From: Tritrichomonas foetus
Taxonomy: Eukaryota > Parabasalia > Tritrichomonadida > Tritrichomonadidae
Reading direction: 5' to 3'
Assembly: GCA_001839685.1 (NCBI GenBank)
Contig: MLAK01001038.1
Location: forward strand, 40,723-86,089
DNA: 45,367 nt
Shown one piece after another: positions 8,667 through 18,482 of this stretch. Numbering within the stretch: position 1 is the first letter of the stretch; every line of letters starts with the position of its first letter. The notes under the pieces are model-generated. The model was not told the origin of the DNA, did no database searches, and saw only the letters and a list, made by a program, of their open reading frames with translations. The position numbers and the translations under genes are program-made.

Positions 8667-11600
8667 TTAAAAATCATCATCCTGTATGTCTTCAACAACT
8701 TCATCATCTACTTCATCATATTCCACCTCATCGTCATGATTTACAGCCGAAGCGTCAAATGTTTCTCCAACTTCTTTGTATATTTTCTGTATTGCGGAAA
8801 CATCCATATACCAAGTGATGTCTGAACCGCTTTTCCTCAAATCATCTAAAATTTTGTGTGCATTCTGGTAGTTTCCTTGGGAAACATAACATTGAACCAT
8901 AACAATATAAATATCATCTGGCCTTAGACAGTTTTCGATACCTTTTGCCCGTAAAAGTTCAACGCAAATCTGTAATCCTTTCTTTGGTTCTGCTTTAATT
9001 TTTTCAATAGCAGTGAGATACTTTTCAATCCATTCTATCTTCTTGTTCATATTTGCCAAAATTTGTTCTTTATTTTTAACACCATCAATTTTTTCGAGAA
9101 CACTTCTTGCCTTTTTAATAAGTTCGAAGCCTTTTTGGTATTCTTGGTATTCATCAATTTCAACCTGCGCAGCAGCTTCATAGAATCTAGCAAGCTTATC
9201 TGGTGCTTTGGCTTTTGTATAAAGTTGAACAATTTGTTGGAACATCGGTTGTGATTCTCTTGGATTCAAAGTTTGTAAATAGTTTGCAGCCAATATGAAA
9301 GTTTCCCTTCTTTTTACTAGATTTGCAAACTTAATGACTTTCCCTGTATCACCACTACGAATCAAGGCCTTCATTGATGCCAAATGATCCTTAAGCTTCA
9401 CATATAATGTTGCAGCAATTGAGAATTCACCTTGTTGCTCACATAATTCGGCAAATCTCGAAAGAATCTTTGGATCTGCTTGAATTTCAGAAAGTTCTTG
9501 AATAACATTAGATTGAAGTTTAATTGAATGTTTGTTACACAATTCAATAACTTCATCGAATTGTTTCGCAAATGCCAAACATTGTGCAGCCTTTGACCAT
9601 CTCTCTGAATCAATGAAATATCTTCCACATCTTATAAGAACTTGTGGATCGGTTTTAGAATTCAATGAATCAGAAATTTCATCAAGGGCATCATATTGTT
9701 TCATTGCAAAACATAAAGCAAGTGCTCGATTTAGTCTGCCACAACGAGAATACAACAGAATTGCATTTTTCGCCTCTCGTTTTTCTTCAAACCAAGAAGC
9801 AGCTCTACAAACAAGTGGCGGTGGTGCAGAAAATGATAATGCAAGAATGTCATCAACTAATTCATATTTCAAAGCAATATCCATTGCTTGACTGAATTGA
9901 CGAGCCATTCTAAACAATTCAATCACTTCATGTTGCATCCTAATGACTTCTTCATTATCTAAATTGTTTTTAATATAGTGATCGATTTTATCTATCAATA
10001 AACGAGCATAACAACAAATGGTAGCACGTTTATTGCTCCTCTTTGCAATTTGTGCCGCTTCTTCCCACCTTCCTGAACAACAAAGAAGTCTAACAGATTC
10101 AGAAGAAGCATGTGCATAATCATAATATTGCAAAGCGGTATCGATCTGTTGATGTGCTTCATAAAATCGACCAAACCAAAGCAATAAATTAGGATGAACT
10201 TCAGCTGGTGTACGATCAGCAACATACGAAAACAAAAGGGGCAAATCATTATTTTGTAAAGCTAATCGAGGAAGTTCTTGATGAATTGTTCCTGCAGATT
10301 CATAAAGTTTAATGGCTGCTTCAATATCACCATGAATTTCCGCAGATCTTGCATTTTCAAATGAAAGTGATTTAAGGTGAATTCGATCACCAGAATTTGC
10401 CACATTTAAAGCTTCTGCATTTTCTCCGAGTGAGCGATGAATTCTGGCTAAAATATCAAATCTTCTATTATCTTTAGCAATAGTTTTAGCTTCTTCATAC
10501 ATTCCAAGTTGTGTATCAACAACAACATTTTGCAAAACAGGATCGTCAGCAGCGCGATGAAGCATAATTGCAGATCCACCATCTTCCATTTTACCAAAAC
10601 AAAGATCGGCAAGATCAATTCTTCTCATTTGAGCGCAAGTTTGAGCAAGACTTCTCCATGTTGCTTTATTATCAATCCCACGAATTGCATTGAATGCGGA
10701 ATCAATATCACCTGTTGCTAAATGGAAGTTAAGTTCCATTAAAGCCTTTTTAGAAGCCTCATCAGCATTATCGAGGCCTTCAAATTGTGGCAAAACTGTT
10801 GCTTTTGGTTGTTCATTTGGTTTTGAATGGAAGATTCTTGGAAGTTCAACATTCCAAATTTCTTCAAGATCACTTTCAAGTGATAATGGTGTCTGTTTGA
10901 ATGTTTCAAGATTATCAGCAACAAATAAAGGTATAACAATTGCTCCTGAAACTTGGCATTCATAAGTTGTATCAAAAGGAACAGTCATTACACAAAGAAG
11001 ACGTGGATCTTCAGTATCCCATTTATGACATTTTGGAACACGTCCTTCAAATTGAAGTGTGACAGTTTTATCAAATTGTGGAGAATGAAGATATAAAAGT
11101 GGTGATGGAAGCCAAATTCCATCTTTGAAATAATCAACTGTGATTGAAAGACAAAATCCGCCGCAGCTCAAAGAAATTGAGCTGATTCGAATCATTTCAT
11201 ATTCAGTTGTAAATAATGTACTGAATTGAAGCTTTGGTGATCGTCTTTGAACATCTAATAGAAAAATAGTGAAGTCTTCAGAAAGAATACTAAGATAGCG
11301 ACCATTTAAAGTCAAGAATTTACCAGGTGCAGATAATCCCATGGTTTCTTTAACTGTTCCTTGAAGATTTCTGACTTCAAGTGTGGCATTCATGCAATCA
11401 AAAATAACTTCATCTTTAATCGCAATCATTTCAGTATTTAAATTATTAATTGTACTAAATGGTGTTAAATTTCCTTTATGCATGTTATATAAATTACATT
11501 GTGATGATGAATTAAACATTAAATATCTATTTGTCATACCAGATTGAATAATAGGCGAATTTAATTTAGTTTCATTTGAGTTTTCTGTAATTAAAACATT

Positions 11601-12665
11601 TGAACTCTTTTGCCAAACTAAAAAGTCTTTACATGCTAAAGGATGATAGTCATATTTTGTAAAAGCAAAAGGTCTTCGTCCAGATGTTTGTGATGAGAAA
11701 CACAATTTATAATTTGACCAGATTGCGTTTTCAACACGAATACCAAGATCTGTTTCAATTGGCGAAGACCATCCAAGTTTCCCAACTAATCCTTTCATTG
11801 TTGTTTTCCATATCAACATGTTTCCATCGATTGTTGTTGCAAAAAGTTCACCAGTTTTATCACTCCAATGAAGAGACGTCACTTTTTGGCCATTTTTTGT
11901 TCTTAAAATTTGTGTTTCATCGCTTTGGAAATTACAAATATAAATTGTGTCTGAAATCGCATAGGCCAAAGTATCTGATCTCAGAGTAGTAAAGTGTGGT
12001 GGATCACCAACTGGTAATTTCACCTGTGTGTATTTTGACACATTCGGTGGTAAATTATATTGTGATAAATAATTATCACCACTTACAACAACAACTCTGC
12101 GAGTAGCAGGCACAATTTTCAGTACATGAATTGGTTTTGGACACGTACATATTTCTTTCAAAGTTTCTTGACTATTTTCAAATGTGAAGAATCCGCCTTC
12201 ACTCGAAGCCAAAAAAGCAAAGGGTATTTCGTTTGGACACCATACAGCGGTCGTAAAAACCGCATCACTGAAGCCTTTAAAAACTGGTAAAATTATCGAT
12301 GATGTATCCCAGCAGCAGGTACTTCCGTCTTCTGATGTGGATAAAAAATAAGGGCAATTCGGATGCCAACATATTAGATTAACTGGGCCTTTGTGAACTT
12401 GCGGTGCGTCTGTAAAGGATCCATTTCGCCATAAAGTAATCGTTCCATCGTTCCATCCTACAGCTAATGATTCTGAAATCGGTGAAAATGCGATAGCTGT
12501 CGCTCGAGCAGATTTCGAAATTGAATAATTTGGGAGTTCATTTCCTTTATCGTCGAAAAAGTGAACGCGTTGGTCGCTTGGAATGATTGCGCAAATCGGT
12601 GAGAAATGTGACCATGAAATATGAGTAAAGGACGCAATACCTGAAAAATCTGAAGAAGCAAACAT
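8667..12665 (-). CDS. IFT140: intraflagellar transport protein IFT140 (IFT-A complex)
   Basis: 1332 residues, ATG start. IFT140 is a core IFT-A subunit that carries retrograde traffic and membrane proteins into cilia and flagella. The N-terminal 550 or so residues are beta-propeller/WD repeats (SWSHFSPICAII, TAIAFSPISESLAVGW, LICWHPNCPYFLSTSEDGS). About residues 620-1290 are TPR-like helical repeats. The diagnostic block is near the C-terminal third: KALIRSGDTGKVIKFANL, ETFILAANYLQTLNPRE, then KARFYEAAAQVEIDEYQ-like sequence (LARFYEAAAQVEIDEYQEY), which matches the known IFT140 signature rather than WDR19, WDR35 or IFT122. The tail is very acidic (DDEVEYDEVDDEVVED). The size is slightly below the animal protein (about 1460). 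No intron is needed. It is not near other IFT genes. Confidence 0.93.
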   Translation of the reverse strand: MFASSDFSGIASFTHISWSHFSPICAIIPSDQRVHFFDDKGNELPNYSISKSARATAIAFSPISESLAVGWNDGTITLWRNGSFTDAPQVHKGPVNLICWHPNCPYFLSTSEDGSTCCWDTSSIILPVFKGFSDAVFTTAVWCPNEIPFAFLASSEGGFFTFENSQETLKEICTCPKPIHVLKIVPATRRVVVVSGDNYLSQYNLPPNVSKYTQVKLPVGDPPHFTTLRSDTLAYAISDTIYICNFQSDETQILRTKNGQKVTSLHWSDKTGELFATTIDGNMLIWKTTMKGLVGKLGWSSPIETDLGIRVENAIWSNYKLCFSSQTSGRRPFAFTKYDYHPLACKDFLVWQKSSNVLITENSNETKLNSPIIQSGMTNRYLMFNSSSQCNLYNMHKGNLTPFSTINNLNTEMIAIKDEVIFDCMNATLEVRNLQGTVKETMGLSAPGKFLTLNGRYLSILSEDFTIFLLDVQRRSPKLQFSTLFTTEYEMIRISSISLSCGGFCLSITVDYFKDGIWLPSPLLYLHSPQFDKTVTLQFEGRVPKCHKWDTEDPRLLCVMTVPFDTTYECQVSGAIVIPLFVADNLETFKQTPLSLESDLEEIWNVELPRIFHSKPNEQPKATVLPQFEGLDNADEASKKALMELNFHLATGDIDSAFNAIRGIDNKATWRSLAQTCAQMRRIDLADLCFGKMEDGGSAIMLHRAADDPVLQNVVVDTQLGMYEEAKTIAKDNRRFDILARIHRSLGENAEALNVANSGDRIHLKSLSFENARSAEIHGDIEAAIKLYESAGTIHQELPRLALQNNDLPLLFSYVADRTPAEVHPNLLLWFGRFYEAHQQIDTALQYYDYAHASSESVRLLCCSGRWEEAAQIAKRSNKRATICCYARLLIDKIDHYIKNNLDNEEVIRMQHEVIELFRMARQFSQAMDIALKYELVDDILALSFSAPPPLVCRAASWFEEKREAKNAILLYSRCGRLNRALALCFAMKQYDALDEISDSLNSKTDPQVLIRCGRYFIDSERWSKAAQCLAFAKQFDEVIELCNKHSIKLQSNVIQELSEIQADPKILSRFAELCEQQGEFSIAATLYVKLKDHLASMKALIRSGDTGKVIKFANLVKRRETFILAANYLQTLNPRESQPMFQQIVQLYTKAKAPDKLARFYEAAAQVEIDEYQEYQKGFELIKKARSVLEKIDGVKNKEQILANMNKKIEWIEKYLTAIEKIKAEPKKGLQICVELLRAKGIENCLRPDDIYIVMVQCYVSQGNYQNAHKILDDLRKSGSDITWYMDVSAIQKIYKEVGETFDASAVNHDDEVEYDEVDDEVVEDIQDDDF

Positions 12666-13443
12666 AAAATTGGTAAATTTGTAGTTCCACTTAGATAAAA
12701 TTTTAAACGAAAAAAAACGTGCACGTTTATTTTACAATTTATCTCAAGAAATTAGATAATAAAATCATAATACTCTCAGGTAAATAATATCTATGAACCT
12801 AGTTTGATACTATATGTTTTTTGGGAAACAAATTTTTACATAGAAAATGATTTTTTCGATATACCCTTCATCAAAATGACTCATTGTTTATAATATTTAT
12901 AGAATTATAACAATTTTACATGAATTCAAACTTAAAAAAGCCAAAGCAAAAATATACGATTATTGCATCATAAATTTCAAAGAAAGTAGTCACTAATACT
13001 TGATCCATTTTGGTATGATTTTAATTTGATATTTATACATGTTATTTGCATATAATACAATCATAGGATTTTTATACATATAGCTAAAATAATTTCTTTT
13101 ATTCTATATTACATAATCTGTATTAATTATTTCAAAACCAGGATTTAATAAATCATGATTAAGAGAGGAGTAGTAAAAATTGTATACGATTTTTCGTTTG
13201 GAATTTTAAATGGAATCTGTTCAGTCATTTTTTCTTTCTTGGCATCAAAATTTTAGAAAAATTAAAGTTCTTCTAGAAATCTCATTGATAAGTGATAGAA
13301 AGCACAAAAAATGAATGATTATCAAACAAAAATTTGTCATTTTTGCATCAAATAAAAAATTATTTTGATGGGAAAGTTATGATTTTTTCTTGATTATAAT
13401 TGATTTCATTGGAATGACAAAGTAAATTAGGTGAAGCCAATAG
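12666..13443. other. intergenic region upstream of IFT140
   Basis: AT-rich. It includes a 14-bp perfect palindrome AAACGTGCACGTTT at 12715-12728, about 50 bases before the IFT140 ATG and the best candidate control site there. No TCAYW initiator was seen close to the ATG. The rest shows no coding frames. Confidence 0.5.
12715..12728. promoter_or_regulatory. palindromic ACGTGCACGT site upstream of IFT140
   Basis: AAACGTGCACGTTT is identical on both strands and sits 50 bases before the start codon in an AT-rich background. Palindromes of this GC content are unusual locally. The binding factor is unknown. Confidence 0.4.
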
Positions 13444-13522
13444 AAAATATAGAGGTACTGGCTCATGAACACAATGGAGGGAGGGCAGCGAACCGGAGTC
13501 ATGGTCACTCTCCAGTACCTCT
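13444..13522 (-). ncRNA. candidate hairpin RNA (unidentified)
   Basis: An 11-bp perfect stem joins AGAGGTACTGG (13451-13461) to CCAGTACCTCT (13512-13522), with a loop of about 50 bases much richer in G and C than the surroundings. On the minus strand the stem is followed within ten bases by TTTT, a Pol III-type stop, and the loop contains GGTTCGCTGCC, close to a B-box (GGTTCGANTCC). The plus strand has no such stop until further out. It is not a tRNA, since no cloverleaf forms, and I could not match any known RNA. Strand and ends are inferred. An inverted-repeat relic is the main alternative. Confidence 0.35.
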
Positions 13523-14950
13523 TCCAATGAGTTGAAGTCTCCATTTTATCTTGGTTAATAGAAAAAATTCTAACCATCTGTTTTATCAATTAATAAGTCT
13601 AATCAGACAAATTGTCATCTTCTGCATAAGAACAATGAATTACTACGTTTATAAAATGAAATATAAAATACTCATTTTATTTCATATGTAACCAACACAT
13701 TACTAACTTTATTAAAATCTTTTTGTGTTTCACAACCTATGGGATGCTATATTCTTTAGCAAAACTTGCAATCAAAAATCATCAATAGAAAAAGTAAAAA
13801 AAAATTGAATTTTGGAAAGTCACTATGACATTGAAATCAACCATCATCCACATGATATGATATCATTGATATCTTGCTATGTAAAAGAAAAGATAAGATT
13901 CAGTGAAACCGCATGTAATTCACCATTGTATGGTGAATCTGAAAATGATCATTCATTCGAATTAACCCAATTTAGTAGTAATCTTGCTCAAACTTGGTCG
14001 TAATGCACAGGCAATGCCTCTGGTATCATCATATCTTTATTGTTTTCTTCAAATTTAAAAAAACTATCAATTAATTCTCGTTGTTTTTTTACCCTCTAGT
14101 AATTTAATACAACCATGAATCCACCTTGAACAGGACTTGGTAAAACAATCTCAAGTGGTTTCCCAAAAATATGTTCATAAAGTCCTGTTATTTTATTTTA
14201 TTTTTGGGAAATATTAGTTGAACTTTTTCATATATTTATTGCTCTCATAATCTGACATGTTAGTTTTCAAATGATATTGATTTTTGAGACATGGTTCTTA
14301 CTTTACTCAACGACATGACCAAAGTTCCATCGAGTTATTAATTTTTTCTTTTGAAATAAAAAAAATAATGAATCTCCTTTGAAATCCTTTTAAACAATTG
14401 AGATGAAGTTTTGTTTAAATGAATCACTTATCATTGAAATCATGGTTGACTTTTCAGAAAATTCAATATGATACAAATTTCCAAATAAACAAAAGATGGT
14501 TCATATCAAAAAGTCAAAAGTTGTATGTAATGTGTTTTCTTGCAGCCAGTTTGGGAAATCTAAAGGTTGAAGATTAAATGGACATAGAAAGATAAAATTA
14601 GTATAACGAGTATTTTTGAAAAGATTTTTGACTTTTTGAATGATTTTAGACGATTAATAATATCGTTTTTTGAATAGTATTTTCAATTTGGTTAATTAAA
14701 TTCACCAACATTTGGCCTCTATATCAAATTTAATCTTCACACTAGATACAATTTTCTTCTGCTAGGACACCAATTTTGATCCATATGATAGCAATGACAT
14801 TATTATTATTATTTTCCACCGTCCAAATGCTGTTTAGGTTTTTGAGGAGAAACAAGTAATTGAATTCTTTCTCACAGTAGAAGCTCTCAAAAATCTTTTG
14901 GGTCATTCAATTCGAAAAATTCAGACAAATATATTTCTAAATTATTTTAT
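13523..14950. other. gene-poor region left of element copy 1
   Basis: AT-rich. The only frame with protein-like composition is 13812-14003 (plus), which reads HYDIEINHHPHDMISLISC and so on for 63 codons to a stop, but it begins at TTG and matches nothing I know. It may be a fragment of a dead gene. No other features are visible. Confidence 0.4.
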
Positions 14951-14958
14951 GCAAAATA
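14951..14958. repeat. 8-bp target-site duplication, left (copy 1)
   Basis: GCAAAATA directly before the left end of the element; identical to 16055-16062. Confidence 0.9.
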
Positions 14959-16054
14959 AGATGTATACAAACCAAATAGTCTTAACGTACGAAATCACTN
15001 AAATGATCCTTATCATCAGTATTACTTAATACCATCAGTCAAAAATCAAAACCCAAATAGCTAAAAGAATGACGAAAATTTCCCTTATCGCAAACTTCGC
15101 AAATGGTCGAATTCACAAATATTTCGAAAATGATTCTGAAGAAGCTATTGTTTCAGTTTTCGGGTGAACAGCTTTCAGTCAATTGTTAAATCTATATTTT
15201 ATAGTTATGAGCCATATTTATTCATAGTTTTGAAATTTTGCAACAATTAAACCGAAAAAAGAGCGATTTTGGAGAAAGCATAAAAAAAAATTGTGAGAAG
15301 CTTTTTTTCCAAGAATCATAAAGATTATAACACTGCTTCCCATAATTCTATTTACACTTCTTCTATCGATTTTTAATTAAAAATCGCGAAAATTTTGATA
15401 GTTTTAACTCAGTGATGTTGAATTAATTCAATTTCCATTTGACAAATATGAATGTATTGAAATCTTTTCTGTCATAAAATTTTAGTATATGAAGAAAATA
15501 GACTGGCAGTCCTCAACAGCACATTCTCAAGCAGGGATACAGATACAACGATTGAAAGACCAAATCAAGAAAAATGGAATCCAATATGTTTTTTTCCAGA
15601 CTCGATGCCAAGTGAATTTTCTGATGACTCGCCATTTAGATGGCAAAACATTCGTAATCTTCTCATTGATGCCTAAATTTTTTTTATTTATATCAAAATT
15701 ATTAATATTTTTTTTATACTTCATTTTTGTATTTTGGAAAACATTATAATTTTCGATGGAGGGTCATATGATAATAAAAAGCACGATTTATGATAATAAA
15801 TAATCAAGATATTAATGCTATAAAATCACTTTTTATCTCAATAATTCTCAGAAATTTCTGTTGGGTTTATTTTTTTCTCACAATTTTTTTTTGGATTTGG
15901 TTTTCTCTGTATCTTGATTTTTAAATTATAATATTTATATATTATTAATAGGATTACAATTAAATAATATTTAGATGACAATAATATCAACAATTATTCA
16001 TTTAGATCTCTCAATAGTCTTCTACATCTAGATCTAGTTAGTTTGTATACATCT
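14959..16054. mobile_element. TIR element copy 1, 1096 bp, non-autonomous
   Basis: Begins AGATGTATACAAAC and ends with its exact complement GTTTGTATACATCT. The inverted repeats continue imperfectly to about 21 bp. An 8-bp target duplication GCAAAATA flanks it at 14951-14958 and 16055-16062. A second copy lies at 38985. Only short frames remain: a 32-codon ORF at 15069-15167 (MTKISLIANFANGRIHKYF...) and an ATG-less frame ending at 15676 that looks like the C-terminus of a protein (WNPICFFPDSMPSEFSDD). No transposase catalytic region is visible, so it would need enzymes in trans. The 8-bp duplication suits hAT, P or Merlin, and some MULEs; the ends do not settle which. It contains a 20-bp palindrome at 15367-15386 and one N at 15000. 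It lies 110 bases upstream of the next kinase gene. Confidence 0.92.
15367..15386. repeat. 20-bp palindrome inside element copy 1
   Basis: CGATTTTTAATTAAAAATCG is self-complementary. It is preserved exactly in copy 2 at 39393-39412. Confidence 0.8.
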
Positions 16055-16062
16055 GCAAAATA
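16055..16062. repeat. 8-bp target-site duplication, right (copy 1)
   Basis: GCAAAATA directly after the right end of the element; identical to 14951-14958. Confidence 0.9.
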
Positions 16063-16163
16063 CGAATTGATTCAATCAACAGCAAATAAATCTATTGAAA
16101 TAAATCAATTGAATTAAATCAAGACAAAATCAAGACAATTGAATTTTTTTCAAATCTTTATAA

Positions 16164-17237
16164 ATGGAAAATCACCCAACATCAGGTTGTATGTCAGAAT
16201 TTGATAACCGTGAGATTGTCCTCACTCTTGTACAGCATGGATACGAACTAAGAGACCAAATTGGAAGTGGAGGATTTGGATCTGTTTACAAAGTCCTTAA
16301 TATTCGCTACAATGAGATATTCTGTGTGAAAATCATTTATTTGGGAGATGAAAGCAGGAAGTCACTTGCGGCGTCTTTCGAATCCGAATTTAACACGCTT
16401 GTCAATCTTTGCCATCCGAATATTATTTTCTTATTCGACCATTTTCGATCAGACCACTGCCTCTTTTTAATATTAGAGTATTGCCCAAATGGGTCACTCG
16501 CCGACATTATCGAACGAAAACAAAAAATAGAAGGAAAAGAATTCATAGAAATTTGTCGCCAGTTATTATCAGCCATTTCGTATTGTCATGAAAATGGAAT
16601 CGTCCATCGCGATATCAAGCCATCAAATATCCTAATTGACGGTCACTATCGCCCAAAGCTCGCCGATTTTGGATTAGCACATTTTGTCGGCGACACGATA
16701 AAAGACAAATTTGGTGGATCATTGCCTTACATGGCACCAGAATTGCTACTGAAGCACGTTTTCAATCCAATTTCAGTTGATATTTGGGCCCTCGGAATAA
16801 CATTTTACCAAATGGCAGTTGGATCACTTCCTTGGACAACCGGCGACTACTACTCAGAAATCACTAGTGGTATTCTAATGATACCACCTGACATTGATGT
16901 TCCCATTTGTCAAATGCTAAGAAAAATGCTTGAGCTTGACCCCAAAAAGCGGCCATCTCCCAAAGATATCATGAATTTGCCACTTTTTAGAACTATAGAA
17001 TCAAGCTTATCAACAAGCATGGGACTTCCTACAATGGCGATGCTGACACCTTCGCTCCCTTCAAAGCCTATCAAAAATATTTCATCATTCGCAGCAATCA
17101 CTGGCTGTAGTGGTAAAAAAGTAAGAAGAAGACAGATAAAAAACCAGTCATCAGGTGTGATTTATGCGAAAAAAAGAGTGGCGCTGCCTTATTGTGCATG
17201 CGAACCAACGCTTCCATCCCTGTATGTTAATGCATGA
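16164..17237 (+). CDS. Ser/Thr protein kinase (CAMK/other type)
   Basis: 357 residues, ATG start. A complete kinase domain covers about residues 28-276: Gly loop GSGGFGSVY (34-42), Lys56 in FCVKII, alpha-C Glu in the SEFNTLVNLCHPNI block, HRDIKPSN with Asp150, DFG at 168-170, SLPYMAPELL with APE at 191-193, DIWALGITFYQM, and Arg in the PKKRPSP motif. All catalytic residues are kept, so it should be active. The short tail is basic (KKVRRRQIKNQ) with Ser and Pro patches. The C-lobe is shorter than average between the APE motif and the last Arg. The group is uncertain. It reads away from element copy 1, whose right end is 110 bases upstream, so its promoter either lies in that short gap or was changed by the insertion. 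Confidence 0.92.
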   Translation: MENHPTSGCMSEFDNREIVLTLVQHGYELRDQIGSGGFGSVYKVLNIRYNEIFCVKIIYLGDESRKSLAASFESEFNTLVNLCHPNIIFLFDHFRSDHCLFLILEYCPNGSLADIIERKQKIEGKEFIEICRQLLSAISYCHENGIVHRDIKPSNILIDGHYRPKLADFGLAHFVGDTIKDKFGGSLPYMAPELLLKHVFNPISVDIWALGITFYQMAVGSLPWTTGDYYSEITSGILMIPPDIDVPICQMLRKMLELDPKKRPSPKDIMNLPLFRTIESSLSTSMGLPTMAMLTPSLPSKPIKNISSFAAITGCSGKKVRRRQIKNQSSGVIYAKKRVALPYCACEPTLPSLYVNA

Positions 17238-17756
17238 AACTGTCCATTGAAAAATTGTTTGTAAATTTTTGGTAATTAATTTTCTTTCTTTCTTTCTTTC
17301 TTGATTCATTTCTTGATTTCTTTCTTTTTTCCTTTATTTCTTTGTTTATTTCTTTCTTCCTTTCATGATTTCTTTCTTTAATTCTTGATTCATTTCTTTC
17401 ATTCATTTTTTCTTTGTTTATTCGTTTTCATTTGAAATATTATAATTATAGTTTTTTGAATGATAAAATGAAAAAACTAAAATTGGTGAAATACAATTTT
17501 CAAAACAAGTCGAGAATATAATGATATTTCAACTAAGGGAATCAAAAAATGAAATAACTCCAAATTCTCCTCTTTAATTTCGCCTTTGTAATATTTCACA
17601 TGTCTCAAATTAATTCATAAATTTTCCTTTTCCAACATGAAGAAACTATTTTGCCTGTAGAAATTGCATTCCAGTCGTATTTTACTGATAAACAAGGATT
17701 GAGGTAGAAAAAACAAATTGCTTATTAATTTCCCATTTATTTACAACCTTCAGAAA
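17238..17756. other. intergenic region with pyrimidine microsatellite
   Basis: 3' regions of two convergent genes. It contains a degenerate TTTC-rich run at about 17281-17420, with four or five perfect TTTC units at its start. Nothing else is visible. Confidence 0.6.
17281..17420. repeat. degenerate TTTC/TTTCTT microsatellite
   Basis: Long T/C run on the plus strand built from TTTC and related units, broken by TGATT and CATT interruptions. It lies just downstream of the kinase stop codon. Confidence 0.8.
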
Positions 17757-17780
17757 CAGTAATTGATTAATCAATTACTG
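17757..17780. terminator. 24-bp perfect palindrome across the DHHC stop codon
   Basis: The sequence CAGTAATTGATT at 17757-17768 is followed by its exact reverse complement, giving 24 self-complementary bases. It includes the TAA of the minus-strand DHHC gene at 17775-17777. A hairpin here would sit at the very 3' end of that message. A role in 3' processing or termination is inferred; it could also be a protein-binding site. Confidence 0.45.
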
Positions 17781-18482
17781 ATTTGCAGCTTTTTCATTTT
17801 CGAGCTGCCTCCTGTATTGGATCAGCTCGAATGTCGTAATTCCTCTATCAAATAGTAAATAATGCAGGGCGAAAAGATATATCATAAAAACTTGTATACC
17901 TAACATCTCAATCATCAGCAAGCACAAAAACACATAAACAAGTGCCTTTGGAACTTTTGAGCCACCATAAAATTCTGATGCCCGCTGCATCAACGCGCCG
18001 TCGTCATATTCGTTTCCCATGATTACAAAAATGCAGAGAAATGTCGTGAATATCGATGAAATCCCAAGCAAGATAATTCCACTTAAGAAAAGTTGATAAT
18101 TATCACTTGTCACGCAATTATTTAAGAAAAAGCAGTGATGGTCAAAATTAAGTCTGCAAATGTTACAGGAACGACAATGCTTGGCTCCAAGTTTGACGTA
18201 CTTGTCGCACCATCGACAGTTAAATCCTTTGTTTCGTTGTTTTTCAGAAATCCAAGCGGATGTATGCGATTCTTTGGAAGCGAGTAAAAAGCAGGTATTG
18301 TAAAGTGCAAAAATCATCAAGTATGGAATAGATATTCCGATTTTTTCATCTCTTGTCATGCATGGAAGGATGAGTAAAATATAAACGATTAATTGGATGA
18401 GATATCCAACCCACGATAAGATTTGTTGTTGATGAAATGGGCGCGTAAATCCTGTACGCGTTGGTGGATCCGGTCTCACCAT
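17775..18482 (-). CDS. DHHC-type protein S-palmitoyltransferase
   Basis: 235 residues, ATG start. The enzyme transfers fatty acyl groups from acyl-CoA to cysteines of membrane proteins. Four predicted membrane spans lie at about residues 22-40, 48-67, 131-155 and 179-205. The Cys-rich domain is between spans 2 and 3 (about 87-124): CRWCDKYVKLGAKHCRSCNICRLNFDHHC, with the catalytic Cys at 117. It has FFLNNCV where most family members have PWVNNCVG, so the Pro-Trp is replaced. A TTxE-type motif (ITTFEL) after span 4 fits the family. The length is at the short end of the family range. The last 20 residues are polar. The palindrome at 17757-17780 overlaps its stop codon. Confidence 0.9.
   Translation of the reverse strand: MVRPDPPTRTGFTRPFHQQQILSWVGYLIQLIVYILLILPCMTRDEKIGISIPYLMIFALYNTCFLLASKESHTSAWISEKQRNKGFNCRWCDKYVKLGAKHCRSCNICRLNFDHHCFFLNNCVTSDNYQLFLSGIILLGISSIFTTFLCIFVIMGNEYDDGALMQRASEFYGGSKVPKALVYVFLCLLMIEMLGIQVFMIYLFALHYLLFDRGITTFELIQYRRQLENEKAANQ

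Noticed and set aside
14257..14272. Reverse-strand ACTAACATGTCAG
   Set aside because: One base too long compared with the motif, with no donor or coding frame beside it.
15489..15749. 86-residue ATG-starting frame in the element
   Set aside because: The alternative frame ending at 15676 reads much more like protein (WNPICFFPDS...), and the 29-bp deletion in copy 2 removes part of it. Neither is an intact transposase gene.
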